Assembly: GCA_023548195.1 (NCBI GenBank)
Contig: JAJHZJ010000220.1
Span: 4,210,204-4,274,203, forward strand
Length of the DNA: 64,000 nt
Origin: Bettongia penicillata ogilbyi
Taxonomy: Eukaryota; Chordata; Mammalia; Diprotodontia; Potoroidae
Direction of reading: 5' to 3'
The notes beneath the pieces were generated by a model, which was given only the letters and a program-made list of their open reading frames with translations, was not told the DNA's origin and did not search any database. A program made the translations under genes and the position numbers. Position 1 is the stretch's first letter; the number at the start of each line of letters is the position of its first letter. Below, piece after piece: positions 46,870-57,471 of this stretch.

Positions 46870-48160
46870 CTTTACTGTCTCTAATGGTGATCTCATTAGT
46901 TATCATGGATACATTTATCTCTCTAAAGATAAATCTGAATTATATATACATATATTCCTAAATTCCCTCTTTTTAATGCAATCATCACAATTAAAACTGC
47001 TTGAGAAATGTCAACTGGATATCTCATAGGCTTCCAAAGAGAGTGTATTATCTCCACTATTTGTCCTAAATTACACATCCTCTACATCTCCCTACTTCCA
47101 TTGAAAATGGCACCATGTTTTCTGTTATCTACATATGCAGCACATATCATCCTCATCTTTTCTTTCCTTCTTACCTTTCTCATACAAATAGTGACAGCTA
47201 GGTGGTGTAGTGGATAGAGCACCAGTGCTTCAGGAGGACCTGAGTTAAATCTCACCTCAGACACTTGACACTCACTAGCTGTGTGACCTTGGGCAATTAA
47301 CTTAACCCCAATTGCCTCATCCTGGGTCATTTCCAGTCTTTCTCTTGAATATCTGGTCACTGGATTCAGATAACTCTGGAGGAGAAGTGAGGTTGGTGAC
47401 CTGTACACCACTCCCTCACTCAAAACAAAGTCAAGTGCAAGTCATGTCACCATTTCTCTGATGGTATGATCTTCTTCGGCAACAAAGGACGAACATACAT
47501 CCCATCCAACTGGTTCCCAAGTTTTGTCAATTCTGCGTGCATAGTTTCTGCATCTGGCATCTAACCAACTGTCAGCTAGCCCATTACAATAACTTCATAG
47601 TTTATCTCCCTCATAATCACTCCTCATTTATCCTCCTTAAAACTACTAAAATAACTTCCTAGGAACAGGTTTGACTATGTCAGAATTTTCAGTACTCAAC
47701 ACTCTCCAGAATCGCTTCTAAGATAATACAAATAGTTGTGGCATTTAAAATTCTGTGTAATCTGGTTCCTACTTTTCAGATTGATTTTAGAATACTCCCT
47801 TTCACAGACTTTATGTTTCAATCAAACTGATCTTTTTATCATTCCAAGAAGTGAACGTTTCTTCTCATGTCTCTATTCCTTCGCATTTGATGTTACCTCA
47901 TCTCTAGAATTCATGTCCTCATCTCTGCATCTTACCTTGTTCAGTATATTATGGTGTTTCTATATCGAGCATTTTTTAATTCTCTATGTTATTGGAGAAT
48001 GTATCCTTCTCGAATAACTTTGTATTTGCTTTTTGTGCACACGTACTTTTCCGTGAGAAGAATTTAATTTCAGGAGCACAGTAACTATTTTTCATTTTAT
48101 TCTTTTTGTTCCTAGCATCATGCTACTTGTTGTCCTGAGTGAATAACTCACCTATGTGGA
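46870..48160 (+). mobile_element. L2 LINE, split by a SINE
   Basis: Sense L2. The left part (46,870-47,190) matches L2 ORF text ('aaaatggcaccatgttttct'). After a SINE the right part (47,506-48,160) resumes with 'aactggttcccaagttttgt', 'ggtttgactatgtcagaatt', 'gtgtaatctggttcctac', 'tgatgttacctcatct' and an L2-like 3' end near 48,120-48,150. The two halves join in the expected order. Noncoding. Confidence 0.75.
47191..47505 (+). mobile_element. Long tRNA-headed SINE
   Basis: The best full-length SINE in the window. Head 'gacagctaggtggtgtagtg' then 'gatagagcaccag', B-box-like 'gagttaaatctcacctc', tRNA-related middle 'gtgtgaccttgggcaattaa', and an unrelated 3' half of about 170 bp ending 'gatcttcttcggcaacaaag' then gacgaacat. 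It is inserted in the L2. The 3' half alone occurs inverted at 29,490-29,655. Confidence 0.88.
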
Positions 48161-49719
48161 TCAGTCTGCTCTTTATTTCAACCACTTGAACAAAGACAAT
48201 CACTTCTGAGAAAAGAAAATGGAAATGAGGAATAATATAAATTAGAGAGAAACGTAGCCAAGATCTAACTGAACCACCTGATCAGTTTAATTCTATAGAG
48301 AAATGATGAACAATGTAAAAAATCATGATTGAGAGAGGTTGTAGAATTGGCAGATTAGAAATGCTGGGAGACAGAGTTTCTGGGTAATTTACAATCAATC
48401 TATTAATTATTTAATTAATTAGTTTGATGTGATGAATTAGTCTTATTAATAATCAATAAATTGATGACGATTGATTTTTCTCCATAATGGAGGCAATGAA
48501 TACGTCAAATATTTGTTTGAAAGAAAATGTTTTGATAAGTGAAAATCAGCCCCGATTGTTAGACTCTGGAATTTGTTTTGTTTTTTCCCCTTCACAGCCT
48601 GAATCATTTTAAACTCCAGTGGAGGAATGCAAGGATAGGTTCTCATTTCTTTAGAGCAAGAGTTCACCTAGATAAGATTTTATTTGCACTCTAAATAGAA
48701 GTGAAATCTCCTGATTGGGTGAGGTTCTTCACAAAATCAAGGATTATGTACCTCTGAAGATTAAGGCAATATCATGAATCAGTCCTTTATGGCATGATCC
48801 ACAGGTGCTGGGGCCTAAATAGGGAAATAAAGGAGAGAAAGCCTTAAATCTAATTTAATAGTTTATTTAATTTAATAACAATTAATTATTAATATAATCT
48901 CTCATGGACTATTACTTTTCCATTTTGTGACTTGTATATAGACATTTCATTTAAGAAGTTTCTGACATTCTCATCACATATAAAGCTTTTCCTTAATTCA
49001 AATAATCATTGAATAATAGAAATGTAGGACTAGAAGGGACTTCTGAACTGAACCAGATCAACTCTCTCTTTTTATAAGTGAAAAATCTCAGATTCCTTCT
49101 CTTATGTAAAAAAAAACAAAAACCTCTCCGAATTAAAGTCAGCCAACTTAAAAAATCATCTCAAATACCCTCTCATATCGATATCTCTTTTCACTTCATC
49201 CAATAATTACCTTACTCCCTTATTTTAATTTCCAATATCCTTGCCTTGTCCGTTTTGCTTCTTCCTCCTACAAATGATTCAAAACTTTCTTAAGCATTGC
49301 TCATGAAATGCTAAATAGTGTCCTCACAATGTGTTATTATGATGATTTCTTCACTAATGATGCACAGAAATTTTGTAGCAATTACATTCATTGCCCACAA
49401 CTGGTGAATTTTATACTTTATCAGAAGGTGTTTTGGCTTTAGTATAGTTGCACATGGTGAAATACACACACGTGTATTTCTATATACACGTCTATACGTG
49501 TGTGTGTATAGATATATATGTACATACATGTATGTATGTGTATATACTTATATACCTATTGATATCTATCTATGCATTTATCTATTATCAAGAAGTCTTA
49601 TTTTTCTACCAAAATGCCAGTTTCTAATACTATGACTTTTGTGACACCTAACTATGCATTTGTTTTTTTTTAAACCCATTTCATAAGGGTTTAACTTTCT
49701 CCATTGATGTCTTTTTTTT
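48161..49719. other. Mostly unique sequence, MIR fragment, microsatellite
   Basis: No gene recognised. A short MIR-like piece lies at about 49,005-49,100 ('gaaatgtaggactagaaggg'). A TACA/CGTG-type microsatellite lies at about 49,460-49,570. Very AT-rich, TTAAT-rich DNA lies at 48,390-48,470 and 48,850-48,900. Confidence 0.5.
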
Positions 49720-51195
49720 TACTTAATAGAATTTCATATTTTTAAACATACAAAGAAATTTTCAACATTCTGTTTTACAAGATTTTGTTTGAAATTTTCC
49801 TCCTTCCCTTCTGTCTCTGTTCCTCAAAACAGGGAGCAATCTGAAGTAGACCATATATGTACGATCATGTTAAACATATTTCCACGTTAGTCATGTTCTG
49901 AAAAAAGAGAACACAAAGGAAAAGTCAGAAGAAAAAAATCTGAAAAAATGATAGACTTTTTTCTGAATTCAGACTCCATAGTTCTTTCTCTGGATTTTGA
50001 TAATATTTTCCACCAGAAGTCTTTTGGAATTGTCTTGGATCAATGTATTGCCTGTAATAGGCAAGTATGTTGTAGGTGATCATTGCACAATGTTGCTGTT
50101 GCAGTGCACAATGTTTTTCCAGTTGTGCTCACTTTACCCAGCATCAGTTCATGTAAATCTTTCAAGATTTTTCTGAAATAGGTTAGCTCATTATTTTTTC
50201 TACTACCATAGTAATCCATTACATTTGTATACAACAATTTGTTCAGTGATAAAAAGATTGATGAGCATCCACTCAGTTTTCAATTCTTGATCACCACAAA
50301 AAGAGCTGCTGTAAATGTTTTGTACATATGACACCTTTTCCCTTTTTTATGACCTATTTGGGATAGAGTATTGTAGTGGTATGGCTGTATCAAAGGGTAT
50401 GCACAATTTCATATCTTTTGGGCATAGTTTCAAAGTACTTTTCAGAATGGTTGGAGCAGTTCACAACTTTGCCAACAATTTATTAGTGATCCAATTTTCC
50501 CCATCTTCTCCTCCATGTTAGCCAATCTTCTTAGTCCGCCATGGTACCTCATCATTGTTTTAATTTAAATTTTTAATTTAATTTTAATTTAATTTGCACT
50601 AAATCAATAGTGATTAAGAGCATTTTTCACATGACAATAAATAACTACAATTTCTTCATCTGAAAACTGCAAATCCAATTGGCCCAGGAGTTTCTTTTGT
50701 AGGGAGTTCATTGATGGCTTGTTCAATTCACTTTTCTGAATTGGGGCTAAGTATTTTATTTCCTCCTCACTTCAATTGTTGGATTTATTGACATATAGTG
50801 GGAAAAAATATCTACTAAATAATGCTTTTACTTCCTCTTCATTGGTGGTGAATTCACTCTTCATTTTTGATAACAAAAATTTGGCTTTCTTTTTAAAATC
50901 AAATTATCCAATTATTTATTGACTTTATTGATATTTTTCAGAAAACCAGCTGTTAGTTTCATTTGTTAGTTGAATAGTATTCTTTCTTTCAATTTAGTAA
51001 TCCATACATTGATTTTCCAAATTTCTAATTTGATATTAACTTATTATTTTTCTTGTTCTTTTTCCAGGTAATGCTTTTTAGTTACCTATTCATTGACCTA
51101 CTCTTTCTCTATTTTATTCATGTAAGCAATTTAAGATGCAAATCCCCCAATACCTATAAATTTTGGTACGTTATCTCATTATTGTCATAGTCTTT
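49720..51195 (-). mobile_element. Outer old L1, 3' portion
   Basis: Minus-strand L1 from its 3' end into ORF2. 'catagttctttctctggatt' (49,977) mirrors 'gaaagaactgatgg' of plus-strand tails, and 'catggtacctcatcattgtt' and 'agggagttcattgatggctt' mark the region toward and within ORF2. It stops at a T-rich junction near 51,195. The same L1 resumes at 57,472, so about 6.3 kb was inserted between. Some ORF2 sequence around 50,690 is deleted. Confidence 0.75.
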
Positions 51196-51373
51196 GGTGA
51201 TTTTTTTTAAAAATTAATTTGTTTTTGTTTTCCACATTCATTTCCACAAATTTTTGAACTCCAAATTTTCTTCCTATAACTCCTCTCCCCCAAAACCAAG
51301 ACAGTGTGTGTTCTGATTACCCCTTTCCCCAATCTATCCTCCTTTCTAACACCCCCACCCTCACTTATCACTT

Positions 51374-52027
51374 TGTAATAATAAACACTCCAACATACAC
51401 AGGGGTTCTGTTATCACAGGTTTTTACACGTGTATTCATAAAAAGAAAGGCAACTTTTGAGGGCTTAAGAATCACTTTGTTCAAGCACATGTATCATTCC
51501 TTTAATCAAGCACATATATCATTCACCTAGTTCAGGTGATTCAGCATCCTGAGCTTCAAAGAAAATACGGAGAAATCAAATCAATAGAAAGGACGTCCTC
51601 TGTCTGACCATCAACAGGCAGGTCCAACGACCTGACCATAGTTACTATAGAGGGAAGCACCAACATCTGGGTTTTTCAAGCCAGGGGATTACTTATTAGC
51701 TTCACAGAGTCCTTGTGTGACCAAAGAAACACTTCCAGTCAGTAAGCCCCAAAGTAAAATCTCATCCTCGGAGTATTGATACACTTTTCAGAAGCAGAGG
51801 GCATAAGATTCTCACACAATGCCTCAAGAGAAAAAAAAAAAAGTATTTGTGACCCTCCTACAAAACATTTCCACTAACCAAATTTCCCTCAATGTCCTGG
51901 TCCATCAATGAATGGGGAAGAACTTCTTTAATCATAGTACTCAATTTGAGGCAATTTTAGTAAAACAAATACAGCAAAAGATCCTAATTTGATTGCCATC
52001 ACACCGTGTTCCTTTTATTTTCCAACA
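51374..52027 (-). mobile_element. LTR-like interspersed repeat, copy C
   Basis: The longest copy of the repeat family. On the plus strand it starts tgtaataataaaca and ends ttttccaaca, so on its own strand it runs TGTTGGAA...TTATTACA. Landmarks shared with copies A and B include 'tccatcaatg' and 'cacttccagtcagtaagccc'. A 25-bp direct repeat ('tcaagcacat' then gtatcattc) lies at 51,481-51,524, near the poly(A)-like block. No matching target duplication is visible. It interrupts the 3' region of the older ORF1-only L1. Confidence 0.6.
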
Positions 52028-52262
52028 GAACAAGATAAATTTCCATACCCCACTGCTGATATATATTATTTCCCAGTTGTATGTAACAACAATTTTTAAT
52101 ATTCATTTTTAAAACTTTGTGTTACAAATTCTCTCCTTCCCTCCCCATTCACCCTCACTGAGAAGGCAAGTAATTTGATATAGGTTATTCATATGTAGTC
52201 ATGCAAATCACTTTCTTAACAGTCAAGTTGTGAAAGACTATATTTCCCCTCATCCTATCCTG

Positions 52263-52280
52263 CCCCTAATTTATTCTATT
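52263..52280. repeat. Left target-site duplication (18 bp)
   Basis: cccctaatttattctatt, identical to 55,045-55,062. It brackets the ORF1-only L1 at 52,281-55,044. Confidence 0.95.
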
Positions 52281-53106
52281 ATTTTTTTATTTAACATTTT
52301 ATATTCATTTTCACAAAATTTTGGGGTTCCAAATTTTCTCCCCTTTTATCCCCTGCCCCCACTCCAATACACCAAGCAATCTAATTTTCCCTATCACCAA
52401 TCTGCCCTCTCTTCTATCATCCCTCCCTTCTCTTGTCCCCATCTTCTCTTTTGTCCTGTAGGGCCAGATGACTTTTTATTCCCCATTACCTGTATTTCTT
52501 ATTTCCTAGTAGCAACAACAATACTAAACAGTTGTTCTTAAAACTTTGAGTTCCAAATTCTCCCCATCCCTCCCTCCCCACCCGTTCCCTTTGGGAAAGC
52601 AGGCAATTCAATATAGGCCCTATCTGTGTAGTTCTGCAAATGACTTCCATAATAATCGTGTTGTGAAAGACTAACTGTATTTCCCTCCATCCTATCCTGC
52701 TCCCTATTGCTTCTATTCTGTCTTTTGATCCTGTCCCTCCCTGAGGGTTGACTTCAAATTACCTCCTCCTCCCATTGCCCTCCCTACCATCATCCCCCCC
52801 CCTTGCTTATCTCCTTCTCCCCCATTTTCCTCTACTGTAAGATAGGTTTTCATACCAAAATGAGTGTGCATTTTATTCCTTACTTTAGTCAAATGTGATG
52901 AGGGTAAACTTTTTTTATTTTTTTCTCAGCTCTCCTCTTTATCCCTTTACTAAAAAGTCTCCTGCTTGCTTTTTGAATGAGATATAATTTACCCCATTCC
53001 ATTTCACCCTCTTTCCTCCCACCACATTTCTCTCTCACCACATACCTTAATTTCTTTTAAGATATGGTCCCATCCTATTCAATTTGCTCTGTGCTCTCTA
53101 TCTCTG

Positions 53107-53170
53107 TATGTGCATGCATGTGTGTATGTGTGTGTGCGTGCATGTGTGTACATGTGTGTGTGTGTGTATA
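53107..53170. repeat. (TG)n inside ORF1-only L1
   Basis: The CA repeat of this family (CA on the element's own strand), about 135 nt after the ORF1 stop. Confidence 0.9.
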
Positions 53171-53304
53171 ATCCCAACAACTACCCAGATACCGAAAAAT
53201 TTTAAGAGTTACAAATATTGTCTTTCCATGTAGGAATGTAAACAGTTCACTTATGGTAAGTCCCTTATGACTTCTCTTTGCTGTTTCCTTTTTCATGCTT
53301 CTTC

Positions 53305-54388
53305 TCATTCTTGTATTTGAAGGTCAAATTGTTTTTTCAGCTCTGGTCTTTTCATCAAGAATGCTTGAAAGTCCTCTGTTTCATTGAAAGACCATATTTT
53401 TCCCTGAAGTATTATACACAGTTTTGCTGGGTAGGTGATTCTTGGTTTGAGTCCTAGTTCCTTTGACTTCTGGAATATCCTATTCCACACCCTTCGATCC
53501 CTTAATGTAGAAGCTGCTAGATCTTGAGTTATCCTGATTTTATTTCCACAATACTGGAATTGTTTCTTTCTAGCTGCTTGTAAGATTTTCTCCTTGACCT
53601 GGGAATTCTGGAATTTGGCCGCAATGTTCCTAGGAGTTTCTCTTTTTGGCTCTCTTTCAGGCAGTGATCGATGGATTCCTTCAACACTTATTTTGCCCTC
53701 TGGTTGTAGAATCTCAGGGCAGTTTTCCTCGATAATTTCATGGAAGATGATGTCTAGGCTCTTTTTTTGATCATGACTTTCAGGTAGTCCCATAATTTTT
53801 AAATTATCTCTCCTGGATCTATTTTCCAGGTCAGTTGTTTTTCCCATGAGATATTTCACATTCTCTTCCATTTTTTCATTCTTTTGGTTTTGTTTAGTGA
53901 TTTCTTAGTTTCTCAGAAAGTCATTAGACTCCATCTGTTCCATTCTAATTTTGAGAGAACTAATATCTTCAGTGAGCTTTTGAACCTCTTTTTCCATTTG
54001 GCTAATTCTTCTCCTCATTGTCTTTTTGAACCTCTTTTGCCAATTGAGTGAACATATTTTTCAAGGTGTTATTTTCCTCAGCATTTTTTTGTGTCTCCTT
54101 TACCAAGGTATTGACCCATTTTTCATGCTTTTCTTGCATCTCTCTCATTTGTCTTCTCAATCTTTCCTCCAGCTGTCTAACTTGATTTTCAAAATTCTTT
54201 TTGAGCTCTTCCATGGCCTGAGCCCACCGGACATCCCCCTGCGATGTCTGGGATACAGAGACCCTGACCTTCACATCTTTCCCTGATGGTAAGAATAGTT
54301 CCTTGTCATCAGAATTGAAAGGTGGGAACATCTGTACCCCCTCAAAGTAGCTCTCTATAGTCTTATTTTTCTTCCCTTTTCTGGGCAT
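53305..54388 (-). pseudogene. L1 ORF1 with frameshift
   Basis: Start at 54,388 (M-P-R-K-G-K-K-N-K-T-I-E-S-Y-F). The frame is open for 128 codons of N-terminus and coiled coil to about 54,005, then is lost; a stop and a missing or shifted part lie at 53,872-54,004. The last 188 codons (53,871-53,305) reopen with the RRM (D-N-L-K-I-M-G-L-P-E-S) and C-terminal domain to the natural stop. Only one or two lesions separate it from the intact copy at 62,361, so it is fairly young. Confidence 0.9.
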
Positions 54389-55044
54389 TTTCCCAGCCAG
54401 TTACTTGACTTCTGAGATTCCTGTCCACCCCCGCCTAGATCCGCCCAGCTAGTGCTTGGTGTCTGAGATTCAAATGGGCTTTCTGCGGCAGGCTTGGCTG
54501 CTATTCAATGTGAGCTTAAGTTCTGGTGCTAGGGTGGGGGCAGGGCCGCCTCCCAGGCTCAGTTTCCTCAGGTGGTTTATGCAGAAACCTTCACTAATGG
54601 AGCTCCTGTCTGCTCAGAGAGTCATGGGCCGCTGCCGCTGCCTCTGCCACTGCCTCTGCCGCTCCCTCTACTGCTTCCTCCCAAGGGGGCCCAAGCCACG
54701 GAGACACCCTCTCCCTCTCAGCCAGCCCAGACGTCTCTCTCACTGACCTGTATCATCTGTGGGCAGAGGCACCTTCGCAGCCGCCGGAGATTCTGTCCCT
54801 GAAACCTGCTTGGATCTGGCAGCCAGGGCAGCACAGGGGTGGACTCCACTGTCCGGAGTGCAACGGGCCTTTGGGGTTGGCTTTCCAGGGCTCTCTGGCA
54901 TGGAAATCCTTTCCATTGTGTTTCTGCGCACCTTGCAGTGCTCCAGAATTCGTGGGGAGTTCTTCTTGCAGGAAATACGTGGGCTGTGGGTTCAGAGCTA
55001 GCATATGTGAGTCTTTCTACTCCACCATCTTGGCTCCACCCCCT

Positions 55045-55062
55045 CCCCTAATTTATTCTATT
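55045..55062. repeat. Right target-site duplication (18 bp)
   Basis: Second copy of cccctaatttattctatt. To its right the interrupted host element continues with ctgtcttttgactctgtccc. Confidence 0.95.
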
Positions 55063-55574
55063 CTGTCTTTTGACTCTGTCCCTCCTCAAAATTGTTTGCT
55101 TCTGATTACCATCTCCCTTTCCTCTATCATTCCTCCTCTTATACCACCTTTTCCCCTATTTTACTGTAGGGTAAGAAAGATTTCCATACCCAATTAAGTG
55201 TATATGTTATTCCCTCCACAAACCAAGTCTAGTAAGAGTAAAGCTCACTCATTATCCCTCACATCTTCCCCCTTTCACTTTACTGTAAAAAACTCTGTCT
55301 TTTTTTAAGTGAAATAATTTACTTTATTCTCCTTCTCCCTTTCTCCCTCTCCCAATATATTCCCTTCTCACACCTAAATTTTATTTTTTAGATATCATCC
55401 CTTCCTGTTCAACTCACCTTGTGCCCCCTGTCTATATATTCCTTCAAACTACCCTAATAGAGGAAAAAAAAGTCTCATGAGTTAAAAATATCATCTTTCC
55501 ATGTAGGAACATAAAGAGTTTAACTTTAATAAGTCCTTTACTATTTCTCTTTCTTGTTTTCCTTTAGATACTTC

Positions 55575-56663
55575 CCTTGATTCTTGTATTTGAAAGTCAA
55601 ATTTTCTATTATTCTCTGATATTTTTTTCCAAGAATGCTTCCAAGTCCTCTATTTCATTGAACATTCTTTTCCCCCTGGAGGATTAAATTAAGTTTTGCT
55701 GTACAGATAATTCTTGAATTTAATCCTCGATCTTTTGGACTCTCAAATATCTTCTTCCAAGCCCCCACATCCTTTAATGCAGAAGTTGTTAAATATCATG
55801 TCATCCTGATAGTATTTTCACATTACTTGAATTTTTTCTTTCAGGCTGCATGTGAAATTTTCTCCTTGGCCTGGGAACTCTGCAATTTGGCTCTAATATT
55901 ACAAGGAATTTTCCTTTTGGCATCTCTTGCAGGAGGCAATTAGTAAGTTCTTTCAATTTCTACTTTATCCTCTGGTTCTAGTATATCAGTGCAGTTTTCC
56001 TTGATAATTTCTTAAAAAATGATGTGTTGGATCTTTGTTTCATTGTGACTTTCAGGAAGTCCGCTAATTTTTAAATGATCTCTCCAGTATCTGTTTTCCA
56101 AGTTAGTTGTTTTTCCAATAAAATATACTTCATTTTCTTCTAACTTTTCATTCGATTCTTTTTTATAATTTATTAATTTCTTATTAAGTCATTAGCTTCC
56201 ATTTGCTCCATTCTAATTTTCAAGAAATTATTTTCTTCAGTGAAATTTTGGACCTCTTTTCCCATTTGGCCAATTCAGTTTTTTTTAATGCACTCTTCTC
56301 CTCAGTGACTTTTTTTTGATGTCTTTTGTCATTTGGCTTATTCTATTTTATAAAAGTGTTATTTTCTTCATTAATTTTTGGGATCACATTTAGTAAGCTG
56401 TTGACTCCTTTTTCATGATTTTCTTACATCATTCTTATGCCTTTTCCCAATTTTTCCTCTACTTCTCTTACTTGATTTTCAAAATCCTTTTTAAGCTCTT
56501 CCTTGGCCCGAGACCAATACATATTTTTCTTGGAGACTTTTAATGTAGGAGCTTTGACTTTTTTGCCTGATTCTGGCTGTATGCCTTTATTTTCTTTAGC
56601 ACCAAAATAAGATTCTATGGTCTGAGGTTTTTTCTCTTGTGGTTTGCTCATTTTGCCAGTCAA
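55575..56663 (-). pseudogene. Decayed L1 ORF1, older subfamily
   Basis: ORF1 of the older ORF1-only element. The start at 56,663 gives M-T-G-K-M-S-K-P-Q-E-K-K-P-Q-T-I-E-S-Y-F, and 79 codons are open (to 56,424). The remaining coiled coil, RRM and C-terminal domain are broken by stops and indels down to about 55,575. The N-terminus differs from the younger elements but keeps T-I-E-S-Y-F and E-E-L-K-K-D-F-E-N-Q-V-R. Confidence 0.85.
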
Positions 56664-57471
56664 TAACTTAACTATTTAACTCTTTGTTAAGGTAGGACTG
56701 CTTCCAGTGCAGAAAGTGTTCTTTACCAGGCGTCAGGGATTTTGTATAATTGTTTTTAGAAATACTTCTAGGGACCTGTAAATTTTCAGTTCTTCCAAAG
56801 TGGTAACGATCAAAGGATAGGTGTTTACTCCTCTCTTGACATCTTATTTGATCTTGGAGTGACTATAAACACTCTTTTTCCTCAGAACTGTGAGGAAAAT
56901 CCATCACAGCCTCAAGTTCTTCTACACCAGTGTTCATCTTCACCCTAGGACTGCCACCCTATATTGTCACCCAGATCCAAGCAGGTCAAAGGAAGAGAAT
57001 CCTGCCTCAACACCAGCAAAGAGATCCTTGCAATCTCCTTTCAGTCTCTGTGTATGGAGAGCTCCAAAATAACCTAAAGCTGCTGTTGTCACCCTGGGCT
57101 GGTGCTGGACTTTGATCCTCTTTCACTGAGATCAGATAGACTTTTCCCACTGACCTTCGAACTTATCTTAGGCATTTGTGGGTTAAGAAGTCTGAAAATT
57201 GACATGCCAGTGATTCTGCCCTGAGTCCTGCTCCCTCCTTCTGTGTGTGAATTGCAGCCCTTGCTGGACTGTGCTCTTCTTTCAAACTGGCACCATATAT
57301 CTTTTCTATCGACCTTCTAGGTTGTCTTTGGCCTAAAAAGTGTTTCACTTTGTCATTTTATGCTTCTCTGGAATTTATTTAGGATCATTTTTACAGGTAT
57401 TTGGAGGAGTTTGGAGGAATGTTCAAGCAAGTCCTTGCATTTATTTTGCCATCTTGGCTCTGCCACCCATC
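56664..57471 (-). promoter_or_regulatory. L1 5' UTR of the older element
   Basis: About 810 bp from the element start (57,471, gggtggcagagccaagatgg on the minus strand) to ORF1. The 'caagatggc' near the start is a YY1-type site as used by L1 promoters in other mammals. It aligns with 15,932-16,801 over its full length, showing two copies of the same promoter type. CpGs are mostly lost, so activity is unlikely. Confidence 0.7.

Larger units (their letters stand above)
52281..55044 (-). mobile_element. ORF1-only L1 (HAL1-like), complete
   Basis: A 2,764-bp minus-strand element with both ends exact. The 5' end at 55,044 reads agggggtggagccaagatgg. Then come a 5' UTR of about 650 bp, ORF1 (54,388-53,305), a CA repeat, and about 1 kb of 3' sequence with the doubled end signature (about 52,545 and 52,325) finishing in a gttaaataaaaaaat tail. 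There is no ORF2. Perfect 18-bp target duplications flank it. The sequence on either side joins into continuous ORF1-only L1 text (this element has its own paralogue of that site near 52,685-52,735), so the empty site can be inferred. Canonical L1-type target-primed insertion. Confidence 0.93.
51196..57471 (-). mobile_element. Older ORF1-only L1 hosting two younger insertions
   Basis: A minus-strand ORF1-only L1 spread over four blocks: 5' UTR and ORF1 (57,471 to 55,575), inter-region (55,574 to 55,063), 3' region (52,280 to 52,028) and tail (51,373 to 51,196). The gaps are a younger ORF1-only L1 (52,281-55,044, plus target duplication) and an LTR-like copy (51,374-52,027). The element itself interrupts an old L1. 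Sequences at its two outer edges, tctttggtga and tcttttagga, may be a worn target duplication. No ORF2 is found between ORF1 and tail. Confidence 0.75.

Noticed and set aside
54456..55197. Group of plus-strand frames with Leu/Pro-rich text
   Set aside because: They are antisense to the 5' UTR of the minus-strand ORF1-only L1.
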